A DNA stretch of 10,170 nt from an uncultured Lachnospiraceae bacterium (lineage in GTDB: Bacteria > Bacillota > Clostridia > Lachnospirales > Lachnospiraceae). The notes below the pieces were generated by a model, which had not been told where the DNA came from, made no database searches, and saw only the letters and a program-made list of their open reading frames with translations. A program made the translations under genes and the position numbers. The first letter of the stretch is position 1; each line of letters starts with the position of its first letter. Where the stretch lies: the NCBI GenBank assembly GCA_934338765.1, contig CAKRHL010000065.1, forward strand, positions 1-10,170. Reading direction: 5' to 3'. Below, piece after piece: positions 1-7,800 of the stretch.

Positions 1-125
1 GGTGTATATCCGCCTTCTGTGCTTTCAAGCTCTATCGGACCTTCAAAGTCTTTTTCCAGCTTATAGTATTCAAGAAGAACTTTGTCATCAATATTTATCT
101 TCTCTCCACCATGTTTTAATTTTTA
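1..125 (-). pseudogene. HsdR-like type I restriction subunit fragment, 5'-truncated
   Basis: Reading the minus strand from about 122 down to the window edge gives an open frame of about 40 codons beginning LKHGGEKINIDD and continuing through LLEYYKLEKDFEG to ELESTEGGYT. I recognise the LEYYKLEKDFEG...LE..EGGY pattern as like the C-terminal third of type I restriction endonuclease HsdR subunits, which are ATP-dependent translocase-nucleases; this is from memory, without an alignment. The frame is closed upstream by TAA at 123-125 and has no ATG, GTG or TTG start before the conserved part. The only nearby ATG (110-112) opens a five-codon frame that stops at once. No coding-like sequence lies upstream before dtd. 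I therefore read it as a gene remnant that lost its 5' part, continuing beyond position 1. It could instead be an unrelated short hypothetical protein using an unusual start. Confidence 0.4.
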
Positions 126-195
126 TTTCAAAATACTATTTTATAATTATTATATAAATATAATAACAGACTAAACATAGATAATCAAATCTTCC

Positions 196-654
196 TTACC
201 GTGAATGACAGATCTCCTCCGAATCCAGCATCACGGTAAACGGTCCATCATTTAACAATGACACCTTCATATCTGCCCCAAAGACTCCTGCTCCCACTTC
301 AAAGCCCCTGTCACGCAGGCTCTTTAATACATATTCATAGAGTTCCTCCGCCAGCTTCGGATTGCCCGCCTTTACAAAGGAAGGTCGATTTCCCTTGCGG
401 CAGTCCGCGTACAGGGTGAACTGGGATACCACGAGAAAGTTTCCGCCCACATCGGCAATCGCCTTATTTGTCTTACCGTTTTCATCCTCGAAGATCCTAA
501 GCTTCACCATCTTGTCGATCATCTTGTCCGCAATTTCTGTGGTGTCCTCCTCAGCTACTCCCACAAATACAAGAAATCCATGACCAACACTTCCTGTAAC
601 CTCGCTATCAACTGTGACAGATGCTTCTCTAACTCTCTGAATCAATAATTTCAT
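196..654 (-). CDS. dtd: D-aminoacyl-tRNA deacylase
   Basis: Hydrolyses D-amino acids (and mischarged glycine) from tRNA, a cytosolic proofreading enzyme that works as a homodimer. The 152-residue product matches the usual family length of about 145-150. The two family signature motifs are present: SQFTLYAD at residues 77-84, and NDGPFT at 135-140, which carries the Gly-Pro pair that gates the substrate pocket. The N-terminus MKLLIQRV is the typical Dtd opening. The frame stays open for 37 more codons upstream, but the ATG at 654 is preceded by GGAGG eight bases away. The in-frame ATG five codons upstream (669) overlaps that ribosome binding site, so 654 is preferred. The gene stands alone here, without the rel/spoT partner often found beside it in Firmicutes. 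It ends in TAA. Confidence 0.95.
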   Translation of the reverse strand: MKLLIQRVREASVTVDSEVTGSVGHGFLVFVGVAEEDTTEIADKMIDKMVKLRIFEDENGKTNKAIADVGGNFLVVSQFTLYADCRKGNRPSFVKAGNPKLAEELYEYVLKSLRDRGFEVGAGVFGADMKVSLLNDGPFTVMLDSEEICHSR

Positions 655-706
655 CTTTATTTCCTCCATCGTATAGAATTTTGTTTCATTTATCCCTCTA
701 ATATAT

Positions 707-734
707 AATATACCAAATTTATTGTATTCAACAA
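707..734 (-). promoter_or_regulatory. Candidate dtd promoter
   Basis: On the minus strand, TTGTTG (734-729) is followed after 16 bases by TATATT (712-707). This is a plausible housekeeping sigma-A promoter giving a leader of about 45 nt before the dtd ATG. The region is AT-rich, so other hexamer choices shifted by a few bases are possible. Confidence 0.45.
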
Positions 735-795
735 TCCTATATTTTATTTTTCCGTCCGCCTCCATGGATGATCGTTTTTCTTAATGGTGCACAAC

Positions 796-831
796 AAAGA
801 CCGGCATAACCTTTCTGCTATGCCGGTCTTT
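796..831 (-). terminator. Intrinsic terminator after the esterase gene
   Basis: A perfect 13-bp inverted repeat (796-808 and 819-831, core ACCGGCAT) encloses a 10-nt loop. On the minus strand it lies 27 bp after the esterase stop codon and is followed by a moderately T-rich tail (TTTGTTGT). It fits as the esterase terminator and insulates the downstream dtd gene, which has its own promoter. Confidence 0.8.
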
Positions 832-858
832 GAAAACCTCTCTTCTTTTGTATCTTTT

Positions 859-2136
859 TTACTTGTAACTTCTCTTTAGGAAATTAACCAGTCCGTTTCT
901 CCATACCTTTTCTTCATGCTTTCCACCCGGATATAGATACCACATATGATCCACGTTATTTTCCGCCAATTTTGCTTCATAATTACTCGGATTGCTTCCT
1001 ACCGTTCCATCCGCATCTCCGGTACACAGAAGCACTGTCTGTGGCTTTGTCTTCCATCCATCCAATGTCAAAATGCCAGTGTCCAGCGTCGGTGCTGCCG
1101 AGAAAGAACCGATATAATTGAAATGATCCTTAATGGCAAATCCCAATCTGAGTGCCTCCATGCCTCCCATGGAAAGACCACATACACCGGTGTCCTCCCG
1201 CTTCGATGACACACCATAATTTGCCAGCACATACGGTTCTAAATCCTTGATAAACTCATCCTCAAACTTAGTAAATGCCTCTATATTTTCTGCCGAAAAT
1301 GTATCTTTATTAAGTCCATCTTTCGGAACAATACTTGGTATTACTGCCACAATCGGCTGTAATTCTCCCATATAGATCATATTACTTAACATCTCATTCA
1401 GAGACATATATCTCCATTGCCCGCGATCACATCCAATCCCATGCAACAGATAAAGCACCGGGTATTTTTTTGATGAATCATACTCCGGTGGCAGATAAAC
1501 ATACGCTTCCCGGTCTCCACCCACAACCTCAGAAGGATATATCATCTCTTCAATAGTTCCCAGTGGTACGCCCTGATGTCTTTTCGTATACTGCTTCATT
1601 TCCGGATTGAAATATTTTTCAAAATCTTCTTTTTTGCCACTCTGCTTACCACTCTCCCACTCCGCTCCCTGCTCTATATCAGGAGTTTCCGTTGGTACAA
1701 AAGTAGAAACTGCCGTTGGCGCAGATGATGATATTACTGCATCCGATACTATCGTCGGTGCAGGCGATGCCGGATACAATGAACGCTCTGGCATTGCTGT
1801 ATTTTGTACATATTTTGTTTTCTTTACAATAACCTGACAAGTCAGTTTTTTCTTTTGAATCAAAGCTGTAATCTTAGTTTTTCCTTCCTTTTTTCCACAG
1901 ACAACCCCCTGCTTATTCACAGAAACTATCTTTTTGTCAGCCGATATCCATTTTACTTTTTTGGCTGTATTTTTCACTTTGATCTTTTTCTTTTGCCCAA
2001 CAGAAAGCACCAGCTTTTTGCAGTTCAATACTGGTTTCTTCTTAGCAGACACCCCCATTCCTAATATACATGAAATCAATAATCCGGCGACCAAGCAAAG
2101 CGATATCGCTTTTTCGGCAAACATTCCGTTTTTCAT
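859..2136 (-). CDS. Secreted BIG2-domain CE1-like carbohydrate esterase
   Basis: A 425-residue exported alpha/beta-hydrolase. Residues 1-31 form a signal peptide with a hydrophobic core at 11-28 and a plausible cleavage after VSA. A lipobox-like LISC at 20-23 leaves lipoprotein anchoring possible. Residues about 33-106 are a lysine-rich BIG2 (bacterial Ig-like) domain. A Pro/Ser/Thr-rich linker follows (about 112-155). From about 190 comes an esterase D/CE1-type catalytic domain: LLHGIG oxyanion region at 230-235, nucleophile Ser322 in GLSMGG, probable catalytic Asp374 or Asp376 in GDADG, and His407 in GGKHEE. Relatives remove feruloyl or acetyl groups from plant polysaccharides; the substrate here is not shown by sequence. 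GGAGG lies seven bases before the ATG. It is divergent from an AraC-family gene that is a likely regulator. There is no sortase motif, so wall association through the basic BIG2 domain is inference. Confidence 0.85.
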   Translation of the reverse strand: MKNGMFAEKAISLCLVAGLLISCILGMGVSAKKKPVLNCKKLVLSVGQKKKIKVKNTAKKVKWISADKKIVSVNKQGVVCGKKEGKTKITALIQKKKLTCQVIVKKTKYVQNTAMPERSLYPASPAPTIVSDAVISSSAPTAVSTFVPTETPDIEQGAEWESGKQSGKKEDFEKYFNPEMKQYTKRHQGVPLGTIEEMIYPSEVVGGDREAYVYLPPEYDSSKKYPVLYLLHGIGCDRGQWRYMSLNEMLSNMIYMGELQPIVAVIPSIVPKDGLNKDTFSAENIEAFTKFEDEFIKDLEPYVLANYGVSSKREDTGVCGLSMGGMEALRLGFAIKDHFNYIGSFSAAPTLDTGILTLDGWKTKPQTVLLCTGDADGTVGSNPSNYEAKLAENNVDHMWYLYPGGKHEEKVWRNGLVNFLKRSYK

Positions 2137-2167
2137 ATAGAATCCTCCTCTTACTTATATTATTTTC

Positions 2168-2196
2168 TTGACAACCTCATAAAGAAAGCGTAACAT
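2168..2196 (+). promoter_or_regulatory. Candidate araC-family gene promoter
   Basis: A consensus TTGACA (2168-2173) is followed by a 17-base spacer and TAACAT (2191-2196, four of six matches to the -10 consensus). Transcription would begin near 2203, with a leader of about 86 nt. The -10 hexamer coincides with one copy of the TAACATA direct repeat, which would suit negative autoregulation. Confidence 0.5.
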
Positions 2197-2217
2197 AGCA
2201 ACAACAGGAATAACATA
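2191..2217. repeat. TAACATA direct repeat, candidate AraC-type operator
   Basis: TAACATA occurs at 2191-2197 and again at 2211-2217. The 20-bp period is about two helical turns, so both copies face the same side of the DNA. AraC-family proteins carry two helix-turn-helix motifs per subunit and often bind direct repeats spaced about this far apart. The site lies between the divergent esterase and regulator genes. The match is only seven bases in AT-rich DNA, so chance remains possible. Confidence 0.35.
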
Positions 2218-2230
2218 TCTTTTTTCGACC

Positions 2231-2258
2231 ATTATATATACAATAGCGACTTCATCAA
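2231..2258 (-). promoter_or_regulatory. Candidate esterase promoter
   Basis: On the minus strand, TTGATG (2258-2253) is separated by 16 bases from a consensus TATAAT (2236-2231). Transcription would start near 2224, giving a leader of about 88 nt. A weaker alternative, TTGTTG (2204-2199) with 17 bases to TATGAG (2181-2176), lies closer to the gene and overlaps the TAACATA direct repeat. Confidence 0.5.
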
Positions 2259-2288
2259 ACATCGCGGGATTATGAAAGGAGTCTTCTT

Positions 2289-3173
2289 ATGGAACTACAA
2301 TCCTATATGTCCTGTTTTACAGACTCTCTTCCAGTCTTTTCCATGGCTGGCGAAGTTCACATTCCATCTCCCAACAGACACTTCAAAAGAACTCCCCAAA
2401 ACCGGATTCTCTACATCATTACAGGGGGAACGATGCAGATCATGGAGGATACAAAACGATATACCCTCACTGCCGGTGACATCATAATCTTTTCTCCCGG
2501 TAAATGCCACTATGGTCTTCTCACAAATGATCATGTTGACTATTATTACATTCATTTCCAGTGGAACTCCCTGCGTGACATAACAATGACATCGGAAGAA
2601 TATATGCATCAGAAAGTAAATGGGCAGACATTTTCTTCGGATCATCCCACCGGTCCGGACACTCTGATACTTCCCAAATTTTTTCATCCGACACACTCAT
2701 GTTTTAATGAAATAACAAACCAGACACAACATCTGTTGAAAACATGTTCTACAAGCGAACTTCATCAACAGTCTGTAAATGATGCTCTTTTATTTGTTCT
2801 TTTATTACAAATGTCACGTTCAGAACTGTCCCGCATTTTACATACCGGATCTGATAATCTGTCTCTCCCGTTTCAGATCTGTGATTATTTAAAAAACCAT
2901 TATTCACAAAAAATCACCGGTGCTGTGCTGGAAAATATTTTTCATCATAATTTTGACTATATGAACCGCCGTTTCAAACAATATACCGGCACTACTATTT
3001 TTTCCTTTCTGGAAAATTACAGGATCGAACAAAGCAAAAAGCTTTTGCAAAGCCGGCAGTTTACCATATCCGAAATTGCAGAAACTCTCGGCTTTTGTAA
3101 CCCGTTTTATTTTAGCAAAGTATTCAAAAAACATGAAAAGATCACGCCAAAGGAATATCAGATGAAATTATAG
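2289..3173 (+). CDS. AraC-family transcriptional regulator with cupin sensor domain
   Basis: A 294-residue cytosolic DNA-binding regulator, typical in length for AraC/XylS proteins with an N-terminal sensor. Residues about 20-90 form an AraC-type cupin (ligand) domain with the GG.M...D..R..L..GD..IF.PG..H pattern, centred on residues 46-74. Residues about 195-294 form the double helix-turn-helix domain: the first motif falls at about 207-230, and the more conserved second at about 257-282 (TISEIAETLGF followed by YFSKVFKK), ending with the family's ITPKEY signature. AAAGGAG lies seven bases before the ATG. Its position divergent to the secreted esterase suggests it controls that gene, probably in response to a sugar or a related breakdown product. 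The ligand cannot be read from the sequence. Confidence 0.9.
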   Translation: MELQSYMSCFTDSLPVFSMAGEVHIPSPNRHFKRTPQNRILYIITGGTMQIMEDTKRYTLTAGDIIIFSPGKCHYGLLTNDHVDYYYIHFQWNSLRDITMTSEEYMHQKVNGQTFSSDHPTGPDTLILPKFFHPTHSCFNEITNQTQHLLKTCSTSELHQQSVNDALLFVLLLQMSRSELSRILHTGSDNLSLPFQICDYLKNHYSQKITGAVLENIFHHNFDYMNRRFKQYTGTTIFSFLENYRIEQSKKLLQSRQFTISEIAETLGFCNPFYFSKVFKKHEKITPKEYQMKL

Positions 3174-3194
3174 ATTTCCTCCTACATGAAAATA

Positions 3195-3232
3195 GGGGAC
3201 GATATGTACCATTTTTGGTACACATCGTCCCC
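3195..3232. repeat. 38-bp near-perfect palindrome, possible REP-like element and bidirectional terminator
   Basis: Arms 3195-3210 and 3217-3232 pair through GGGGACGAT with ATCGTCCCC, one A/C mismatch, then TGTACC with GGTACA, around the six-base loop ATTTTT. It sits 21 bp after the AraC-family stop and 83 bp after the convergent gltD stop, so it could end both transcripts, although neither side has a strong T-run (plus tail TGTCATATTTGTTTT). The AGGGGACG...CGTCCCCT ends resemble short dispersed palindromes that I recall from clostridial genomes, some linked to REP-associated Y1 transposases. That link is from memory only. Confidence 0.55.
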
Positions 3233-3315
3233 TGTCATATTTGTTTTACGGACTGCAATAATTGCATCCTTTACCGAACCTCTTCACAATCATTCCGGTT
3301 CTCTAAAATACCTCA

Positions 3316-4797
3316 TCAATCCAGATTCGTATATCCCATCAGGAACTGATCCACCTCTTTGGCTACGTGGCGTCCCTCATTGATGCCCCATACAACCAGT
3401 GACTGTCCACGGTGCATATCACCCGCTGTAAACACCTTATCCACGCTTGTCTTAAACTCTCCCGGAGCTGTCTCCACATTGGTACGGGCATTGAGCTTCA
3501 CGCCAAATGCCTTTGCCACATAATCCTGTGCGCCCAGGAAACCTGCAGCGATCAGCACCACATCTGCCGGCATTTCAAACTCACTTCCGGCAATCTCTGT
3601 CATATTCATCCGGCCGGTCTTTGGATCCTTCTTTGCCTCCAGCTTCACAAGCTTCACCTTCTTGAGCTTACCGTTCTTGTCGGCGACAAACTCCTTAACC
3701 GTAGTCTGATAGATACGAGGATCGTGTCCAAAGACGGCGATTGCCTCCTCCTGACCATAATCTGTCTTACAGACTCTCGGCCACTCCGGCCAAGGATTGG
3801 AAGCTGCTCGCTCATCCGGAAGCTTTGGCATCATCTCAAGCTGTGTGACAGACTTGGCTCCCTGACGGACCGCCGTTCCCACACAATCATTTCCGGTATC
3901 TCCACCGCCAATAACAATGACATTCTTACCTTTGGTATCTACCCAGCCCTCTTTCCTGCCGGTGAGTACATGCTTTGTAGAACGTGTCAGGAAATCCACA
4001 GCGAAGTAGATTCCATCGGCTTCTCTTCCCTTTGCCTTGATATCACGTGGATTGGAAGCACCGCATGCAAGGATCACGCTGTCATATTCCTTCAGCAGAT
4101 CTGCTGCCTTCACATCTTTTCCCACGTCGGCATTGACAACAAACTTTACGCCTTCCTCTTCCATGACCTTCTGCTTCCGGTCAATGACCCATTTTTCCAG
4201 CTTCATATTCGGGATACCATACATCAGAAGACCACCGATATGATCATTTCTCTCATATACCGTAACAGAATGACCACGGCGGTTCAACTGGTCTGCTGCT
4301 GCCAGTCCGGAAGGGCCGGAGCCGATCACGGCAACCTTTTTGCCGGTGCGTGTCTTTGGCGGCTGAGGTCCCATCAGATCATTGGCATAGCCATACTCGA
4401 TAATGGCGTTTTCGTTTGCCTTGCAGGTAACCGGTGTGTCATTCAGACCACAGGTGCAGGCTGCCTCACAGAGTGCAGGACACACTCTGGAAGTAAACTC
4501 CGGAAAGTTATTGGTCTGACGCAAAAGCTGAAGTGCCTTTTTGTAATTGCCATGATATAAAAGGTCATTCCACTCCGGCACCAGATTGTTCAGAGGACAG
4601 CCGGAAGCCATTCCGGCGATCATCATACCGGACTGACAAAACGGCACGCCACAGTTCATACATCTTGCCGCCTGCTCTCTGCGGTCCTTCTCTCTCATCG
4701 GTGTATGAAATTCATTAAAGTTCTTGATACGCTCCAGTGGTTCCACTGCCTGATTATTTTTTCTCTCATATTCTAAAAATCCCGTTGGTTTACCCAT
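3316..4797 (-). CDS. gltD: Glutamate synthase (NADPH) small subunit
   Basis: The FAD-containing subunit takes electrons from NADPH and passes them through Fe-S centres to GltB. The product is 493 residues, the usual size. The N-terminal Fer4-type domain has cysteines at 46, 49, 54 and 67 (CMNC...C...GCP), and a second set at 106, 110, 114 and 116, supplying the two [4Fe-4S] clusters. The FAD-binding motif GSGPSG is at 159-164, the NADPH-binding motif GGGDTG at 297-302, and the C-terminal flavin-contacting AGDMHRG at 458-464. The ATG at 4797 begins MGKPTGFLEYER, the standard GltD start, with AAGGAG seven bases upstream. A frame extension to a TTG at 4815 overlaps that site and is rejected. Only 26 bp separate it from the gltB stop, so both are almost certainly co-transcribed. 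It ends in TGA. Confidence 0.97.
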   Translation of the reverse strand: MGKPTGFLEYERKNNQAVEPLERIKNFNEFHTPMREKDRREQAARCMNCGVPFCQSGMMIAGMASGCPLNNLVPEWNDLLYHGNYKKALQLLRQTNNFPEFTSRVCPALCEAACTCGLNDTPVTCKANENAIIEYGYANDLMGPQPPKTRTGKKVAVIGSGPSGLAAADQLNRRGHSVTVYERNDHIGGLLMYGIPNMKLEKWVIDRKQKVMEEEGVKFVVNADVGKDVKAADLLKEYDSVILACGASNPRDIKAKGREADGIYFAVDFLTRSTKHVLTGRKEGWVDTKGKNVIVIGGGDTGNDCVGTAVRQGAKSVTQLEMMPKLPDERAASNPWPEWPRVCKTDYGQEEAIAVFGHDPRIYQTTVKEFVADKNGKLKKVKLVKLEAKKDPKTGRMNMTEIAGSEFEMPADVVLIAAGFLGAQDYVAKAFGVKLNARTNVETAPGEFKTSVDKVFTAGDMHRGQSLVVWGINEGRHVAKEVDQFLMGYTNLD

Positions 4798-4823
4798 GAT
4801 GATTCTCCTTTCCAAACAAAAGC

Positions 4824-7800
4824 TTATTTATTTTTATGCTCGTAAAATGCCTCAATCTGTGCCTGCTCGTAACTCAGACCGTGCTCCTCCATCTTTGCGA
4901 TCAATTGCAGCATATGAGCATAGTCATAAGAAATAATCTTCTTAAACTTTGGAAGATATTCGCTGAAGTCATCAAGGATCATCTTACCCTTCTTGGAACC
5001 TGTGGCTGCCACATGCTCCTCGATCATCTCTTTGAGCTCCAGTACATCGTATTTATCTGTGATTGGCTCAGAGGATACCAGCTCTTTATTTAACTTCAGA
5101 TAAAGATTGCTGTCCTCGTCCAGTACATAAGCAACACCGCCGCTCATACCGGCTGCAAAGTTCTTTCCGGTTGGTCCAAGGACAACCACACGGCCTCCGG
5201 TCATGTACTCGCATCCGTGATCTCCAACACCCTCTACGACCGCATATGCACCGGAGTTTCTGACGCAGAAACGTTCACCGGCAACACCATTGATAAATGC
5301 CTTACCACTTGTAGCACCATAAAGAGCAACGTTACCGACGATAATATTTTCCTCAGCTTTAAATCGACTGTTCTTTGGCGGATATACTACGATCTTACCA
5401 CCGGATAAGCCTTTTCCAAGGTAATCATTGGAGTCACCCTCCAGTTCTAAGGTCAGTCCCTTTGGAATAAATGCACCAAAGCTCTGTCCGCCACTGCCGT
5501 CACACTTCACGGTAATGGTATCCTCCTCCAGAGTATCACTGAACTTCTTCGTCACTTCAGAGCCAAGGATCGTACCAAGCGTACGATTGATATTATCAAC
5601 CTTCACCTCGATCCGTGCTTTCTCTCCTGTTTCCAGAGACTTTTTCAGTTTTGGAAGGAATATCTTCTCGTCGATGGTCTTCTCCAGCTCAAAATCATAC
5701 TTGTCCTTTGGATTAAATTTATTGTCCTTACGAAGTCCTGCAAAGGTAGGATCCAATATCTTGGACAGATCCACACGCTTAGCATATTCTTCTGCCTCTC
5801 CTGTCAACTCTTTTCTCTTCAGGAGATCAACACGGCCGATCAGGTCATCCAATTTACGCACACCAAGTGCTGCCATGTATTCTCTCAGCTCGCTGGCAAT
5901 AAACTTCATAAAGTTCTCAACATACTCCGGTTTTCCACGGAATCTCTTACGCAGCTCCGGATTCTGGGTAGCCACACCAACCGGGCAGGTATCCAGATTG
6001 CAGACACGCATCATGACACAGCCCATAGTGATCAGCGGTGCGGTAGCAAAACCAAACTCCTCGGCACCAAGCATTGCAGCGATGGCAACGTCACGGCCTG
6101 TCATCAGTTTACCGTCTGTCTCAATGCGGACACGGGAACGAAGACCGTTCATGATCAGGGTCTGATGTGTCTCTGCCAGACCAAGTTCCCAAGGAAGACC
6201 TGCATTGTAGATAGAGCTCTTTGGTGCTGCACCGGTACCTCCATCGTATCCGGAGATCAGTATAACGGCTGCTCCTGCCTTGGCAACACCGGCTGCGACT
6301 GTTCCTACACCTGCTTCGGAAACAAGCTTAACGGAAATTCTCGCATCCTTATTACTGTTCTTCAGATCATAAATGAGCTGTGCCAGATCCTCGATGGAGT
6401 AAATATCATGATGCGGTGGCGGGGAGATCAGGCTGACACCCGGTGTAGAATGACGTGTCTTGGCAACCCACGGATAAACCTTTCCACCCGGAAGGTGGCC
6501 ACCTTCACCAGGCTTTGCACCCTGTGCCATCTTGATCTGGATCTCCTTTGCACTGACCAGATAACGTGAGGTAACACCAAAACGTCCGGAAGCCACCTGC
6601 TTGATGGCAGAACAGCGATCCACAGCAGAACCTGCTGTTTCCAGTCGTTCCAGACTCTCACCACCCTCACCGCTGTTTGATTTGCCGTGAAGATGATTCA
6701 TGGCGATGGCCAGTGTCTCATGGGCCTCCTGTGAAATAGAACCGTAAGACATAGCACCTGTCTTAAATCTCTGGACAATCTCCTCCACGCTCTCGACTTC
6801 CTCCAGAGGAATGCCCTTCTTTGGATATTTGAAATCGAGAAGGCTTCTTAAGGTAACCTGCTTTTCCTTCTCGTCTATGCACTTGGAATACTGCTTAAAC
6901 AGCTCGTAATTGCCGGTCCAGGCTGCCTGCTGCAGCAGATGGATCGTCTCCGGATTGTACAAATGCTCCTCCTGGTGACCACGCTCCTTATGCTGTCCTC
7001 TGTTTTCCAGATTCAGATCCACCGTCAGATCCAATGGATCAAAGGCACGGCTGTGCTGCTCGTCGATCTGCTTCTCGATATCCTCCAGAGTGACACCACC
7101 CACACGGCTGACCGTATCCGGGAAGTATGTCTCGATAACTTCCTTTGAAATACCGATTGCTTCGAAAATCTTAGAACCCTGATATGACTGGATCGTAGAA
7201 ATACCCATCTTGGATGCGATCTTTACGATACCATGAAGCACGGCATTGTCATAATCACTGACAGCGGCATAATAATCCTTATCCAGCATACCGTTATTGA
7301 TGAGCTCGCGGATCGTCTCGTGAGCCAGATATGGATTGACTGCACTGGCACCATAACCGAGAAGCGTTGCAAAATGATGTACCTCTCTTGGCTCTGCTGT
7401 CTCTAAGATCACAGACATGCTTGTTCTTCTCTTGGTAGTTACCAGATGCTGCTGCAATGTTGAAACCGCCAGCAGCGAAGGGATCGGCATATGGAACTCA
7501 TCCACATCACGGTCACTTAAGATCAGGATGTTGCAGCCTTCCTTGTGAGCACGGTCTGCCTCCAGACAAAGATGATCCAGCGCCTTCTTCAGGGATGTGT
7601 TCTTATAATAAGTAATCGGAAGAACCTCACACTTGAAACCTTCCTTATCAATATTTTTTATCTTCAAAAGATCCGTGTCATTAAGGATCGGATTATGGAT
7701 CTTCAATACCTTGCAGTTCTCTCCCTTCTCCTCCAGAAGGTTTCCGTCCTCTCCAATATAAACGCTGGTGGAAGTTACGATCTCCTCACGGATCGCATCG

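Noticed and set aside
126..195. AT-rich near-palindrome downstream of dtd as a terminator
   Set aside because: The ATTATA/TATAAT-type matches are imperfect, contain no GC stem, and cannot be told apart from background AT richness.
3254..3266. TGCAAT-A-ATTGCA small palindrome downstream of gltD
   Set aside because: A six-base stem with a one-base loop cannot form a normal RNA hairpin, there is no T-run, and such short palindromes are common in AT-rich DNA.
3412..4560. Long open frame of 382 codons on the plus strand opposite gltD
   Set aside because: It is antisense to an unambiguous gltD with all cofactor motifs. Its product is Cys/His/Leu-rich with no recognisable domain, and it has no ribosome binding site.
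5428..6165. 245-codon plus-strand frame within gltB
   Set aside because: It lies opposite the conserved FMN and Fe-S region of gltB, has a Ser-rich composition typical of antisense frames, and shows no promoter or domain.
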